Assembly: GCF_000515395.1 (NCBI RefSeq)
Contig: NZ_KI911782.1
Span: forward strand, 5,238,070-5,302,069
Origin: Jiangella gansuensis DSM 44835
GTDB taxonomy: Bacteria; Actinomycetota; Actinomycetes; Jiangellales; Jiangellaceae
DNA: 64,000 nt
Reading direction: 5' to 3'
Positions within the stretch are counted from its first letter, which is position 1. Every line of letters begins with the position of its first letter. The notes below the pieces were generated by a model. That model did not search any database. It was not told the origin of the DNA and saw only the letters and a program-made list of their open reading frames with translations. Of this stretch, positions 43,296 to 52,194 are shown one piece after another. Both the position numbers and the translations under genes were made by a program.

Positions 43296-44162
43296 TCAGC
43301 CGGCCCGGTGTAGTCGGACGGAGCCGCTGACGGTCTTCACGGCCAGCAACAGGGTGCGGTCGGACGCGGCGGGCGCATCGGTGGCGTCGAGGTCGGAGCG
43401 CACCGACCCGGTGACCGACGACACGTCGAGCTTGGCGGCCGTGCCGGCAGCGAGCCCGACCGTGACGTCGCCGCTGGCCGCGCGCACGGTGATGTCGCCC
43501 TCCTCCGCCCGGCGGACGGTGATGTCGCCGGACGCCGTCTTGACGGTGAGCCGGCCCGCTACGGTGCCGACGCCGATGTCGCCGGACGCGGCCGACAAGC
43601 GCGCGTCGGTGACCGGCCCGTCCACCTCGATGCCGCCGGACCCCGACTGCAGCTCCACGCCGCCGGTGACCCGGCCGATCCGGATCTCGCCGGACCCCGT
43701 CTTCGCGGAGACTCCGGCACAGCTGCCGATCCGGACGTCACCGCTACCGGCCACGACCCGGACGTCGCCGCCGGACTCGATGGACAGATCACCGGAGCCG
43801 GCCCTGCCGGACACCTCGCCGAACCGGCCCGTCAGCTGGACGTCGCCGGAGCTCGTCTCCACCTCGGCGTCGCTGCCCGCCGGCACGGTGACGACGATGT
43901 CGACGGACGCAGCCGAGGCACGCACCTCGGCCGAAGCCACAAACGACGTGGTGCTCCGCGGCACCTTGATGCGCAGCGCGCCGGGGCGGTATTCGACGGT
44001 GGTGCGCTGGGCGAGATCGTCGCCGCCGGGGCCGGACGGGTGTAGCCGCACCTCCACCTCGGTGGTGTCGGCGGCGGTGACCTCCACGTCACCGGAGCGC
44101 TGCTCGACCGAGAGGCTGATCGGCCCCTCGGCCGGGAACGTCTGCGAGATGAAGTCGGACAT
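43296..44162 (-). CDS. DUF4097 beta-strand repeat protein
   Basis: The 288-residue protein consists of about a dozen short beta repeats with SGDV/SGDI/GSGE turns (SSGDVQLTG, GSGDLSIES, GSGDVRIGS, ASGDITVRR), a right-handed beta-helix typical of DUF4097, once called adhesin-like. There is no signal peptide or TM helix, so a cytoplasmic location is expected. It follows the RHH gene by 21 bp and precedes the Arg-rich gene. The function of this actinobacterial pair is not established. Confidence 0.92.
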   Translation of the reverse strand: MSDFISQTFPAEGPISLSVEQRSGDVEVTAADTTEVEVRLHPSGPGGDDLAQRTTVEYRPGALRIKVPRSTTSFVASAEVRASAASVDIVVTVPAGSDAEVETSSGDVQLTGRFGEVSGRAGSGDLSIESGGDVRVVAGSGDVRIGSCAGVSAKTGSGEIRIGRVTGGVELQSGSGGIEVDGPVTDARLSAASGDIGVGTVAGRLTVKTASGDITVRRAEEGDITVRAASGDVTVGLAAGTAAKLDVSSVTGSVRSDLDATDAPAASDRTLLLAVKTVSGSVRLHRAG

Positions 44163-44183
44163 GAGGATTCTCCCGTTCGAAAG

Positions 44184-44687
44184 TCAGCGGACCCAGCCGG
44201 AGATGTTGCGGCCGATGTTGATGCGCACGCCCGACGAGCGCTCGGGCTCGAAGGTCAGCAGCACTGCCCGGATGAGCCAGGCGTTGACGGACATGCCTTC
44301 CGCGGCAGCGGCCTCCTCGACCCGGACCTTGAGCGTCTCGGGGAGCCGCAATGACACCCGGGAGGTGCCCTCGTCGGCCTCCGGCGGGGACGGCGGCACC
44401 GGTGGCGTGGGCGGGGCGGGGGGCGTGGGCGGCTGCGGTGGGATGGCGGCCTCCGTGGCGACCAGCTCAGGGTCGCCACCGCGCAGCCGGACCTCGACGA
44501 CGACGCCGTCGAGCTGGTTGGTGACCTCGGCAGCGGCATCGCCGAGCGCCTCGAGCAACGTCAGCCGCAGCGACGGCTCGACGGCGTAGGAGAGCCGGTC
44601 CGCCGCAGCCCGGACGTCGTCGGCGGCAGCCTGGCCGGCCGCGGCGAGCGATCCACGCAGTGCCTCGACATAGGGCGTCAGTTCCAT
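44184..44687 (-). CDS. RHH (HicB-antitoxin-like) regulator with Pro-rich linker
   Basis: The 167-residue protein has an alpha-helical N-terminal domain (about 1-80), a Pro-rich linker (82-103, repeated PPTPPAPP) and a C-terminal ribbon-helix-helix domain: RVSLRLPETLKVRVEEAAAA then GMSVNAWLIRAVLL. It resembles the HicB-antitoxin-like regulators found before DUF4097 genes in streptomycetes, but no HicA toxin is present. Its start codon overlaps a perfect 19-bp palindrome, and several more half-sites lie upstream, strongly suggesting autoregulation. Confidence 0.88.
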   Translation of the reverse strand: MELTPYVEALRGSLAAAGQAAADDVRAAADRLSYAVEPSLRLTLLEALGDAAAEVTNQLDGVVVEVRLRGGDPELVATEAAIPPQPPTPPAPPTPPVPPSPPEADEGTSRVSLRLPETLKVRVEEAAAAEGMSVNAWLIRAVLLTFEPERSSGVRINIGRNISGWVR

Positions 44688-44760
44688 GACGCCATAATGG
44701 CGTCACATTGGCGCCACGTCAAGCGTCACCATGACGCCATGAGTGTGTCACCATGGCGCC
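44687..44760. promoter_or_regulatory. Operator array of the RHH-DUF4097 operon
   Basis: TGACGCCA-TAA-TGGCGTCA (44687-44705) is a perfect palindrome touching the RHH start codon. It is followed by TTGGCGCCA (44708-44716), an inverted pair GCGTCA/TGACGC (44723-44737) and ATGGCGCC (44753-44760). These half-sites related to TGGCGTCA are spaced over 74 bp. Such arrays are typical of RHH repressors that bind cooperatively. Confidence 0.75.
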
Positions 44761-44775
44761 AACCTCGCTCGCATT

Positions 44776-44851
44776 CCGTTGATCTTGGAGAAACCGCGGA
44801 ATCAAACGGACAAATCCCTCCGCGATTCCGCCACTACTCCAAGATCAACGG
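44776..44851 (-). terminator. Long imperfect hairpin after the EtfD-like gene
   Basis: CCGTTGATCTTGGAG (44776-44790) pairs perfectly with CTCCAAGATCAACGG (44837-44851). An inner stem CCGCGGAATC/GATTCCGC lies within the 46-nt loop. It is 85 bp beyond the minus-strand reductase stop, and probably terminates that transcript before the RHH operator array. Confidence 0.7.
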
Positions 44852-44935
44852 AGCCGGGCGAGGCGCACGGGCCGGGCAAGGCCCACGGCCCCGGGCGAGC
44901 GCGCGGGGCAGGGGTGCGCGGTCAGGGGTGCGCGG

Positions 44936-47104
44936 TCAGGCGGGCGCGTCGGCGCGCTTGACGGCGGACAGCAGCAGCTGAGCGACGTCGACCACCTCGA
45001 CGTCCTGCCCGGCTCCCTCGGACTGGGCCTGGGTCAGGCCGTCGGAGAGCATCACGCGGCAGAACGGGCAGCCCACGGCGATGGCCTCGGCACCGGTGGC
45101 CAGGGCCTCGGCGGTGCGGTCGGCGTTGATGCGGGTGCCGATGCGCTCCTCCATCCACATACGCGCGCCACCGGCGCCGCAGCAGAAGGAGGTGGACCGG
45201 CTGCGCGGCATCTCGCGCAGCTCGACACCCGGCAGGGAACCGACCAGTTCGCGCGGCGGCTCGTAGACCTGGTTGTGCCGGCCCAGGTAGCAGGGGTCGT
45301 GGTAGGTGACCGGCCGGCCGGCCACGGCTCCACCGTCGGCGGGCGCGACCGGCGTGAGCTTGCCCTCCCTCACGAGCCGGTTCAGCAGCTGGGTGTGGTG
45401 CACGACCTCGAGCTGGAGCCCGAGCTGGGCGTACTCGTTCTTGATGGTGTTGAAGCAGTGCGCGCAGGTCGAGACGACCCGCACCGCCTTCGTCTCGCGG
45501 AGGACGTCGATGTTCTGCGCGGCCAACTGCTGGTACAGGAACTCGTTGCCGGCACGGCGGGCGGGGTCGCCGGTGCACGTCTCACCGTCGCCCAGGACGG
45601 CGAACGAGACCCCCGCGGTGTGCAGCAGCTCGGCGACGGCCTGGGTCGTCTTCTTGGCGCGGTCCTCGAAGGCGCCGGCGCAGCCGATCCAGAACAGCCA
45701 GTCGACCTCGTCGAGCGACTCGACGTCCGCGCCGACCTGCCGGACCGGGAAGGACAGGTCCTTGGCCCAGTCCATCCGCTTGGAGGCATTGACTCCCCAC
45801 GGGTTGCCGGCCTTCTCCAGGTTGCGGAACAGCCCGTTCAGCTCGCCGGGGAACTCCGATTCGATCAGCGTCTGGTAGCGCCGCAGGTCCAGGATGTGGT
45901 CGACGTGCTCGATATCGACCGGGCACTGTTCGACGCACGCGCCGCAGGTGGTGCACGACCACAACACGTCGGGATCGATGACGCCGCCGTGTTCGGCGTC
46001 GCCGACGATCGGGCGGTCCGCCTCCGCCCGCGCCTCGGCCGGCACCCCGGCCTGCTCATCCGCCGCCGCGTCCTCGCCGCCGGCCAGCAAGTAGGGCGCC
46101 TTCGCGTACGCGTGGTCGCGCAGGTTCATGATCAGCAGCTTCGGCGAGAGCGGCTTCTCGGTGTGCCAGGCCGGGCACTGCGACTGGCAGCGGCCGCACT
46201 CGGTGCAGGTGGAGAAGTCGAGCAGCGCCTTCCACGAGAAGTCCTCGACCTTGCCGGCGCCGAGCGAGGCGTCCTCGTCCAGGTCCTCGAGCTTCTCGAA
46301 GTCGACCGGCTCACCGCCGACGGTGAGCGGCTTGGCCGCCCCCAGCGCCGGGCCGCCGTCGGCCTCACGCTTGAGGAAGATGTTCGGGAACGCCAGCAGC
46401 CGGTGCCACGCCACGCCCATGGTCAGGTTCCACGCCAGCACGGTGAAGAACAGCCACGACACGACGATCTTCACCCCGGCCACCACGTGCACCGTGAGCT
46501 CGACACCGCTCGTGGAGACGCCGTCGAACCACGACCCGATGAACGCCGTCAGCGGGAAGTGCAGCACGTCGCCGAAGAGGCGGTACTCCAGCCCGCGCAG
46601 CAGCAGGATGCTCACCGCGATCGTCGCGATGGTGAACTCCACGTAGTACGCCTGCCAGAACGTCGAGCCGTAGAACCGCGACCACCGCCCGGACGCGCGG
46701 GGATGCTGCCGCTGCCGGGTCACCGTCAACGTCACGATCCCGGCGAGCGTCAACCAGGCGATCGCCTCGGTGAACCACTCGAACGGCACCCAGTGCCCGA
46801 TCACCGGCAACGCCCAGTACGCGTCGAACAACTGCCCGTACGCCGTCACCAGCGTGAAGAACAACGCGCCGAACCCGACCATCACGAACCAGTGCGCCAC
46901 GGCCACCACCGGCCGCTTCGCCATCCTCGTATGACCCAGGAACTCGCGCACCAACGTCACGAACCGGGCCCGCGGATCGGTCAGCCGTCCCGGCGCAGGC
47001 TGACCCAGCTGGATCACCCGCAGCATCCGGACCGCGGCGTCCGCCAGCACCACCAGGGACAACAGTGTGACGCCCAGTGCGACAACGATGGCGACGTACT
47101 GCAT
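44936..47104 (-). CDS. Membrane Fe-S oxidoreductase, EtfD/heterodisulfide-reductase-like
   Basis: This predicted membrane enzyme passes electrons, probably from electron-transfer flavoprotein, to menaquinone. About six TM helices (1-240) carry His residues suited to haem b. Two 4Fe-4S motifs follow: CTECGRCQSQCP and CTTCGACVEQCP. The C-terminal half has two CCG domains: CAHCFNTIKNEY, HDPCYLGRHNQVY and FCCGAGGARMWMEE. The 722-residue layout matches mycobacterial Rv0338c (EtfD), needed for fatty-acid oxidation. No etfAB genes are adjacent. Confidence 0.92.
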   Translation of the reverse strand: MQYVAIVVALGVTLLSLVVLADAAVRMLRVIQLGQPAPGRLTDPRARFVTLVREFLGHTRMAKRPVVAVAHWFVMVGFGALFFTLVTAYGQLFDAYWALPVIGHWVPFEWFTEAIAWLTLAGIVTLTVTRQRQHPRASGRWSRFYGSTFWQAYYVEFTIATIAVSILLLRGLEYRLFGDVLHFPLTAFIGSWFDGVSTSGVELTVHVVAGVKIVVSWLFFTVLAWNLTMGVAWHRLLAFPNIFLKREADGGPALGAAKPLTVGGEPVDFEKLEDLDEDASLGAGKVEDFSWKALLDFSTCTECGRCQSQCPAWHTEKPLSPKLLIMNLRDHAYAKAPYLLAGGEDAAADEQAGVPAEARAEADRPIVGDAEHGGVIDPDVLWSCTTCGACVEQCPVDIEHVDHILDLRRYQTLIESEFPGELNGLFRNLEKAGNPWGVNASKRMDWAKDLSFPVRQVGADVESLDEVDWLFWIGCAGAFEDRAKKTTQAVAELLHTAGVSFAVLGDGETCTGDPARRAGNEFLYQQLAAQNIDVLRETKAVRVVSTCAHCFNTIKNEYAQLGLQLEVVHHTQLLNRLVREGKLTPVAPADGGAVAGRPVTYHDPCYLGRHNQVYEPPRELVGSLPGVELREMPRSRSTSFCCGAGGARMWMEERIGTRINADRTAEALATGAEAIAVGCPFCRVMLSDGLTQAQSEGAGQDVEVVDVAQLLLSAVKRADAPA

Positions 47105-47180
47105 GCGTTCCGGCTCCTCACCGCCGAGACGGGCTGCTACCCCGTTCCTGGGGCACGACCCACATATTACTCCCGGGTAA

Positions 47181-47771
47181 CTACGGTTGCGCGCCCTCCA
47201 CGTGGGTGCGGTGGAAATTCAGGTAGGACCGGCTCGGCGTGGGACCGCGCTGACCTTGGTAGCGAGACCCGTGCCGCTGCGCGCCGTATGGTTCCTCCGC
47301 GGGCGAGGTGAGCGCGAAGAAGCAGAGCTGGCCGATCTTCATCCCCGGCCACAGCTTGATCGGCAGTGTCGCCACGTTGGACAGCTCCAGGGTGACGTGC
47401 CCGGTGAAGCCGGGATCGATGAACCCGGCAGTGGAGTGGGTGAGCAGCCCCAGCCGGCCGAGACTCGACTTGCCCTCCAGCCGGGCCGCGACGTCGTCGC
47501 CCAGCGTCACCGTCTCGAAGGTGGACGCCAGCACGAACTCCCCCGGGTGCAGCACGAACGGCTCGCCACCGTGCGGCTCCACCATGCGGGTGAGGTCGGG
47601 CTGCTCCTCGGCCGGGTCGATGTGCGGGTAGCGATGGTTCTCGAACACCCGGAAGTACCGGTCGAGCCGGACGTCGATGCTCGACGGTTGCACCATCTCG
47701 GGGTCGTACGGATCCAGTTGGACCCGCTTGGACTCGACGGAAGCCCGGATGTCGCGGTCGGAGAGCAGCAT
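47181..47771 (-). CDS. dcd: dCTP deaminase
   Basis: This enzyme deaminates dCTP in pyrimidine deoxynucleotide synthesis; some actinobacterial forms release dUMP directly. The 196-residue protein has [11 protein letters not shown] (phosphate-binding), [20 protein letters not shown] with the likely catalytic E129, and [10 protein letters not shown]. The C-terminal segment [16 protein letters not shown] closes the active site. Whether it is mono- or bifunctional cannot be settled here. It is transcribed alone. Confidence 0.96.
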   Translation of the reverse strand: MLLSDRDIRASVESKRVQLDPYDPEMVQPSSIDVRLDRYFRVFENHRYPHIDPAEEQPDLTRMVEPHGGEPFVLHPGEFVLASTFETVTLGDDVAARLEGKSSLGRLGLLTHSTAGFIDPGFTGHVTLELSNVATLPIKLWPGMKIGQLCFFALTSPAEEPYGAQRHGSRYQGQRGPTPSRSYLNFHRTHVEGAQP

Positions 47772-47862
47772 GTGGGGACACTACCGAGCGGGCCGCGGCC
47801 GCTGCCAGGCGACCACCGTTCTGGCCGGGACCGCACGCGGCACCCCACCTGATGCAACGACT

Positions 47863-47912
47863 GATGGCGGGTGGTTTGGTGGCGCTATAGGCCCACCAAA
47901 CCACCCGCCATC
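47863..47912. terminator. Perfect 20-bp hairpin after the glycine betaine operon
   Basis: A 20-bp perfect stem (47863-47882 with 47893-47912) and a 10-nt loop follow the proX-like stop by 15 bp on the minus strand. It ends the ABC operon and insulates the dcd promoter region on its left. Confidence 0.88.
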
Positions 47913-47926
47913 GAGGCGAGCTCGGG

Positions 47927-48946
47927 TCAGATCAGCGAGCCGGCCCGCCAGTCGGCGATGAAGTCCGGGTTGGCGTCGAGCCACTGGGCGATCGAACCGG
48001 CGTTGTCCTCGCGCCCGTTCTGGACGACCATGATGTCCTCGATCTCCAGCAGCTGCTCGTTGGAGAGGTAGAGGTTCTGGATCAGCTGCGCGGCGTTCGG
48101 GAAGTCCTCGTGGAAGCCAGGACGGCCCAGGTTGTAGAGCCGCTCCGCCTCGCCCAGGGCACCCTCCGGGTCCTGCAGGTCGCGGATGTCGTAGGCGGCG
48201 TAGGCCCAGTGCGGGTGCCACAGCGTGACGGCGATGTTCTCACCGGCCGCCATGGCGTTGTCCAGCTCGGCCAGCATCGCCGGCGACGAGGACGTCGGGT
48301 AGTCCATGTCCTCCAGGCCGTAGGTCGGGATGACCTCGTTCTGGGTGGTGGTGGTCAGCCCGGCACCGGGCTCGATGCCCACGATGCGGTTGCCGTACTC
48401 GGCGGCGTTCTCGGCCAGCTCGTCCAGCGACTGCGCCGGCGAGTCGGAGTTGACCGCGATGGTCAGGTAGCCCTCGTCGAACCAGCAGCCGACGTCCTCG
48501 AGGTCGTCGCCGAACTGCTCGACGTACTGCGCGTGCGTGTTCGGCAGCCAGGCGTCGATGACGATGTCGATGTCGCCGTCGGCGACACCCTGGTACACCG
48601 CGCCCGCCTCGGGCAGTTCCTGGAACTCGACGGTGTAGCCCTGCTCCTCCAGCGCGACCTTGGCCAGCTCGGCCACGACGTAGTTCTCGTCCCAGCCGGA
48701 GAACACACCGATGCTCAGGGTCGTCTCGTCGTCGCCGGTGCCCTCCGGGTCCGGGATCTCGGCGTTGGCGTCGGCGGGGTCGCACGATCCGGTGTCGACG
48801 TCACCGATGGTCTGCACGTCCGTGCCGCCGTCGTTGCCGCCGCCGTTGCTGGTCGTGTCGTCGCCGTCGTCGTCACCGCCACAGCCGGCGAGGACGAGGG
48901 CGCTGGCGGCGAGGCCGGCCAGCACGCTGATCGTGGGCTTACGCAT
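47927..48946 (-). CDS. proX: Glycine betaine/proline ABC transporter substrate-binding lipoprotein
   Basis: This binding protein captures quaternary ammonium osmolytes outside the membrane. A signal peptide ends in the lipobox VLAGC (about residues 18-22), followed by a Gly/Asp/Asn-rich linker. The mature OpuAC-type domain has ETTLSIGVFSGWDENYVVAE, DIVIDAWLPNTHAQYVEQ and WHPHWAYAAYDIRDL; the Trp residues probably build the aromatic cage. The length is 339. It is the last gene of proV-proW-proX, with 45 bp to proW. Confidence 0.94.
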   Translation of the reverse strand: MRKPTISVLAGLAASALVLAGCGGDDDGDDTTSNGGGNDGGTDVQTIGDVDTGSCDPADANAEIPDPEGTGDDETTLSIGVFSGWDENYVVAELAKVALEEQGYTVEFQELPEAGAVYQGVADGDIDIVIDAWLPNTHAQYVEQFGDDLEDVGCWFDEGYLTIAVNSDSPAQSLDELAENAAEYGNRIVGIEPGAGLTTTTQNEVIPTYGLEDMDYPTSSSPAMLAELDNAMAAGENIAVTLWHPHWAYAAYDIRDLQDPEGALGEAERLYNLGRPGFHEDFPNAAQLIQNLYLSNEQLLEIEDIMVVQNGREDNAGSIAQWLDANPDFIADWRAGSLI

Positions 48947-48991
48947 GTTACTCCTCTGTTTTTCGACTACTTGCGCTCAGGATTCGAGGAC

Positions 48992-49870
48992 TCAGTCACG
49001 AACCTTCGATGCTCGGATGACGGGCGCCCGGTCGGTCAGGGCGGCCACCATCCGGTCCAGATAGATCGCGAGCACCACGACCGCCACGCCGGCTTCGACA
49101 CCGCGCGCCACGTTCAGGGAGCTCAGACCGGCGACGACGTCCAGGCCGAGGCCGGCCGCGCCCACCATGGCCGCGAGCACGACCATGGACAGCGCCAGCA
49201 TGATGACCTGGTTGATGCCGGCCATGATGGTCGGCAGGGCCAGCGGCAACTGGATCTGCCGCAGGATCCGCGTCGGCGAGGATCCGAATGCCTGGCCGGC
49301 CTCGACGACCTCGGCATCGACCTGCCGGATCGCCAGCTCGGTGAAACGCACGCCCGGAGGCATCGCGAACACGATGGTGGAGATCATGCCGGGGACCACG
49401 CCGATGCCGAAGGCGGCCAGGCTGGGGATCAGGTAGACCATGGCCGGCATGGTCTGCATGAAGTCGAGGACCGGCCGCAGGGTGTTGCTCACGGCCCGCG
49501 ACTTCGCCGCCCAGACGCCCAGCGGCACCGCGATCAGTGATGCGAGCAGCGCCGCCACCACGACCAGTGAGAGGGTCTGCATCGCCCCGTCCCACCGGTC
49601 CATGGCCGCGACCAGGTAGAAGCCCAGGACGCTGAACACGGCGAACTTCCAGGACCGGACCAGCCAGCCCAGCGCCGCGAACAGCGCGATCATGACGAGG
49701 AACGGCGGTGCGCTCAGGGCGTCGTACAGGCCGTCGTACATGCCGGTGAGGACCGTGTCGACGACGTCCAGTACCGACTGGAACGTGTCGGTGAACCAGT
49801 CGAACGCGTCGGACACCCACGTGCCGACCTCCAGCCGCGGCTCCAGCGGGTCGAAGGCTTCGTCGCTCAT
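48992..49870 (-). CDS. proW: Glycine betaine/proline ABC transporter permease
   Basis: The 292-residue permease has about six or seven TM helices. The transporter signature is visible around FTELAIRQVDAEVVEAGQAF followed by GSSPTRILRQIQLPLALPTI, the EAA loop that contacts the ATPase. The N-terminal 50 residues (VSDAFDWFTDTFQSVLDVV) form the extracytoplasmic amphipathic part usual in ProW. The ATG overlaps the proV stop as ATGA. Confidence 0.95.
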   Translation of the reverse strand: MSDEAFDPLEPRLEVGTWVSDAFDWFTDTFQSVLDVVDTVLTGMYDGLYDALSAPPFLVMIALFAALGWLVRSWKFAVFSVLGFYLVAAMDRWDGAMQTLSLVVVAALLASLIAVPLGVWAAKSRAVSNTLRPVLDFMQTMPAMVYLIPSLAAFGIGVVPGMISTIVFAMPPGVRFTELAIRQVDAEVVEAGQAFGSSPTRILRQIQLPLALPTIMAGINQVIMLALSMVVLAAMVGAAGLGLDVVAGLSSLNVARGVEAGVAVVVLAIYLDRMVAALTDRAPVIRASKVRD

Positions 49871-51129
49871 CGGACACCCCCCTCGACCGGCATGGCATCG
49901 GTATCGGGGTCGGCCCCGGCTTCGGCAGCGGAAGCGTCCTCCGGCAGGGACTCCACGATGCTGGCCATCGCGGCCAGCAGGGTGACGCGCGGGATGACGC
50001 CGACGAGCTTGCCGGCGTCGTCGACCACGGCCAGTGGCAGCGGCGACTCGGCCGACGGCGCGAACAGTTCGGCCAGGAACGTGTCGGCGTGCACGGACTG
50101 GTAGTCCTCGCTGACGATGGCGTCCAGCGTCGAGTCGCCGCGGTTGACCGCCGCCACGACATCCTGGTCGCGCACCACGCCGCGCAGGACGCGGTCGCGG
50201 GACACGACGAACGTCGCGCTCATCTGCTTCTCCCGCATGCCGTGCAGCGCGACCCGGGGGCCGGCGGCGGCACTGACCTCCATCAGCGGCGGTTCCATCA
50301 CGCTGGAGGCGGTCAGGACCCGGGTGCGGTCGACGTCGGCGACGAACTGCGCGACGTAGTCGTTGGCCGGATCCTTCAACACCTCCTCGGCGGTGCCGAT
50401 CTGCACGATCCGGCCGTCGCGCATGACCGCGATGCGATCGCCGAGACGCATCGCCTCGTTGAGGTCGTGGGTGATGAAGACGACCGTCTTGCCGAGACGG
50501 GACTGCAGTTCGATCAGCTGGTCCTGCATCTCGCGGCGGATCAGCGGGTCAAGCGCGGAGAACGCCTCGTCCATGAGCATGATGTCGCTGCCGGCCGCGA
50601 GGGCGCGGGCGATGCCCACCCGCTGCTTCATGCCGCCGGACAGCTGCGCGGGGTACTTGTCCCCCCACCCGGTCAGTCCGACGAGCTCCAGCGCCTCGGT
50701 GGCCTTCGCCAGCCGCTCCTTCTTCGGCACCCCTTGGATGTCGAGCGCGTAGGCGGCGTTCTCGGCGACGGTGCGGTGTGGCAGCAGCGCGAAGTGCTGG
50801 AACACCATGCCGATCTTCTGTTGCCGGACGCGGCGCAGCTCGGCCTCGTCGATGGCGGAGATGTCGACACCGTCGATGAACACCCGGCCGGCGGTGGGCT
50901 CGAGGAGCCCGTTGAGCATTCTGATCAGGGTGGACTTTCCGGACCCGGACAGGCCCATCACCACGAAGATCTCGCCGGGTTGCACGTCGAAGCTGGCGTC
51001 GATCACCGCTGGGGTGGCGCCGCTGGCGACGACGTCGGCACGGCTGGCGCCGTCCTTGAGCCGCCGAACGGCCTCATCGGTCTTCTTGCCGAAGAGCTTG
51101 AACAGTCCTTCCGCGCGTACCGCGGTCAC
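49867..51129 (-). CDS. proV: Glycine betaine/proline ABC transporter ATP-binding protein with CBS domains
   Basis: This ATPase energises osmolyte uptake. The 420 residues have Walker A GLSGSGKST (about 58-66), signature LSGGMKQR, Walker B IMLMDEAFSALDP and the H-loop FITHDLNE. The C-terminal third (about 280-400) holds a CBS pair, with the second repeat around VVDDAGKLVGVIPRVTLLAA; CBS domains sense ionic strength in OpuA-type transporters. The first residues before the nucleotide fold (LFKLFGKKTDEAVRRL) match ProV. It is the first gene of the operon. Confidence 0.95.
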   Translation of the reverse strand: MTAVRAEGLFKLFGKKTDEAVRRLKDGASRADVVASGATPAVIDASFDVQPGEIFVVMGLSGSGKSTLIRMLNGLLEPTAGRVFIDGVDISAIDEAELRRVRQQKIGMVFQHFALLPHRTVAENAAYALDIQGVPKKERLAKATEALELVGLTGWGDKYPAQLSGGMKQRVGIARALAAGSDIMLMDEAFSALDPLIRREMQDQLIELQSRLGKTVVFITHDLNEAMRLGDRIAVMRDGRIVQIGTAEEVLKDPANDYVAQFVADVDRTRVLTASSVMEPPLMEVSAAAGPRVALHGMREKQMSATFVVSRDRVLRGVVRDQDVVAAVNRGDSTLDAIVSEDYQSVHADTFLAELFAPSAESPLPLAVVDDAGKLVGVIPRVTLLAAMASIVESLPEDASAAEAGADPDTDAMPVEGGVR

Positions 51130-51459
51130 GCCTCACCTTTCGTTCGTCAGCCACGCGACGCACCGGCGAACCGGGCGGGGCTACGCCAGGCGGCTCCGCA
51201 TGGGAGCAACCGGTGAGCCACGCGACGAAGCGGCGCGAGCGGGTCGAACGTGGACACGGTGGGAACCCAAGCCCACCTTCTTAGGCCACTGCCCAACCGC
51301 GCCTGTCAGGGGTCGGTCGCCTGTGACGCTAGCCGACCTCGGCGTGTCGGTGCGAATCCAGGACTCTCAGAGCTGCGTGATTGTGATGATTGCAACGCCA
51401 AACGGTTACCTGTCGAGACACTTCGCGTCCAGAATGTGGACTACCTGTGGGGCTCATGC
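51130..51459. other. 330-bp region upstream of proV, possible structured leader
   Basis: This gap holds the proV promoter and the end of the TRIC-like gene. On the minus strand from about 51240 to 51140 there are two direct copies of GTCGCGTGGCT, a CACCGG/CCGGTG pair and a GCTCC-CATGC-GGAGC hairpin, so the proV mRNA may have a folded leader. I could not match it to a named riboswitch class. No gene is seen in the rest. Confidence 0.35.
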
Positions 51460-52092
51460 CTACGGGCTCAGCCGCCGATACGCCAGCGGGGCCCGCCAGC
51501 CGTACCGCACCGCCAGCGCACGCAGCGTGAACGTGGCGACACTCGCCGCCACCCCGGTCCACAGCGACAGCGCGTCCAGCCGCCACAGCAACGCCGTCGC
51601 CGCCGCACCCACCATGGCCGGCACCGCGTAGATGTCGTCGTGCCGGAACAGCGACGGCACCTCGCGGGCCACGACGTCGCGCAGCAGCCCACCGCCGACG
51701 GCCGTCGTCACACCCAACAGCGCGGCCGACACCGTCGGTACCCCCGCGTCGAGCGCCCGCACCGTCCCCGTCACGCAGAACAGTCCCAGGCCGGCGGCGT
51801 CGAACAGCAGCAACGTACGCCGGAACCGCGAGACGTGCGGGAAGTACAGGTAGACGACGGCGGCGGCAAGCGCCACCGGCAGGATGTGGATCGGCCGGTC
51901 GAACGCTGCTGGCGGCACTCCGATGATGAGGTCGCGGATCACGCCGCCGCCCAGACCGGTCATGCCGGCCAGCAGGACGCTGCCGACCACGTCGAATCCC
52001 TTGCGTGCCGCCAGCAGGGCGCCCGAGACGGCGAAGAAGAAAACACCCACCAGGTCGAGCACGAGCTGGGTCTGCGCTGCGAAGATCTGCAC
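51460..52092 (-). CDS. TRIC-family (UPF0126/YicG) cation channel-like membrane protein
   Basis: The 210-residue protein has seven TM helices arranged as two similar halves. Each half carries a glycine-rich motif: GMTGLGGGVIRDLIIG and GVTTAVGGGLLRDVVARE, diagnostic of the bacterial trimeric intracellular cation channel family. Bacterial members conduct K+ or, in some reports, affect glycine uptake. It is transcribed alone towards proV. Confidence 0.93.
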   Translation of the reverse strand: MQIFAAQTQLVLDLVGVFFFAVSGALLAARKGFDVVGSVLLAGMTGLGGGVIRDLIIGVPPAAFDRPIHILPVALAAAVVYLYFPHVSRFRRTLLLFDAAGLGLFCVTGTVRALDAGVPTVSAALLGVTTAVGGGLLRDVVAREVPSLFRHDDIYAVPAMVGAAATALLWRLDALSLWTGVAASVATFTLRALAVRYGWRAPLAYRRLSP

Positions 52093-52194
52093 CCGTCCAG
52101 CATGGCGCGGGTGGGTGCGTCACGCGCCGCGAGTTCGCGCGTACGGGCGGCCGGAGTTGTGATCGGGGCAGCGAACGGTCCGCACAATGAGGCG

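Noticed and set aside
44184-44687. HicAB toxin-antitoxin system
   Set aside because: The protein resembles HicB-type antitoxins only in its RHH domain; no HicA-like double-stranded-RNA-binding toxin is encoded nearby.
51130-51260. c-di-AMP, SAM or fluoride riboswitch upstream of proV
   Set aside because: Conserved core sequences of these classes could not be identified by eye; only a generic structured leader is supported.
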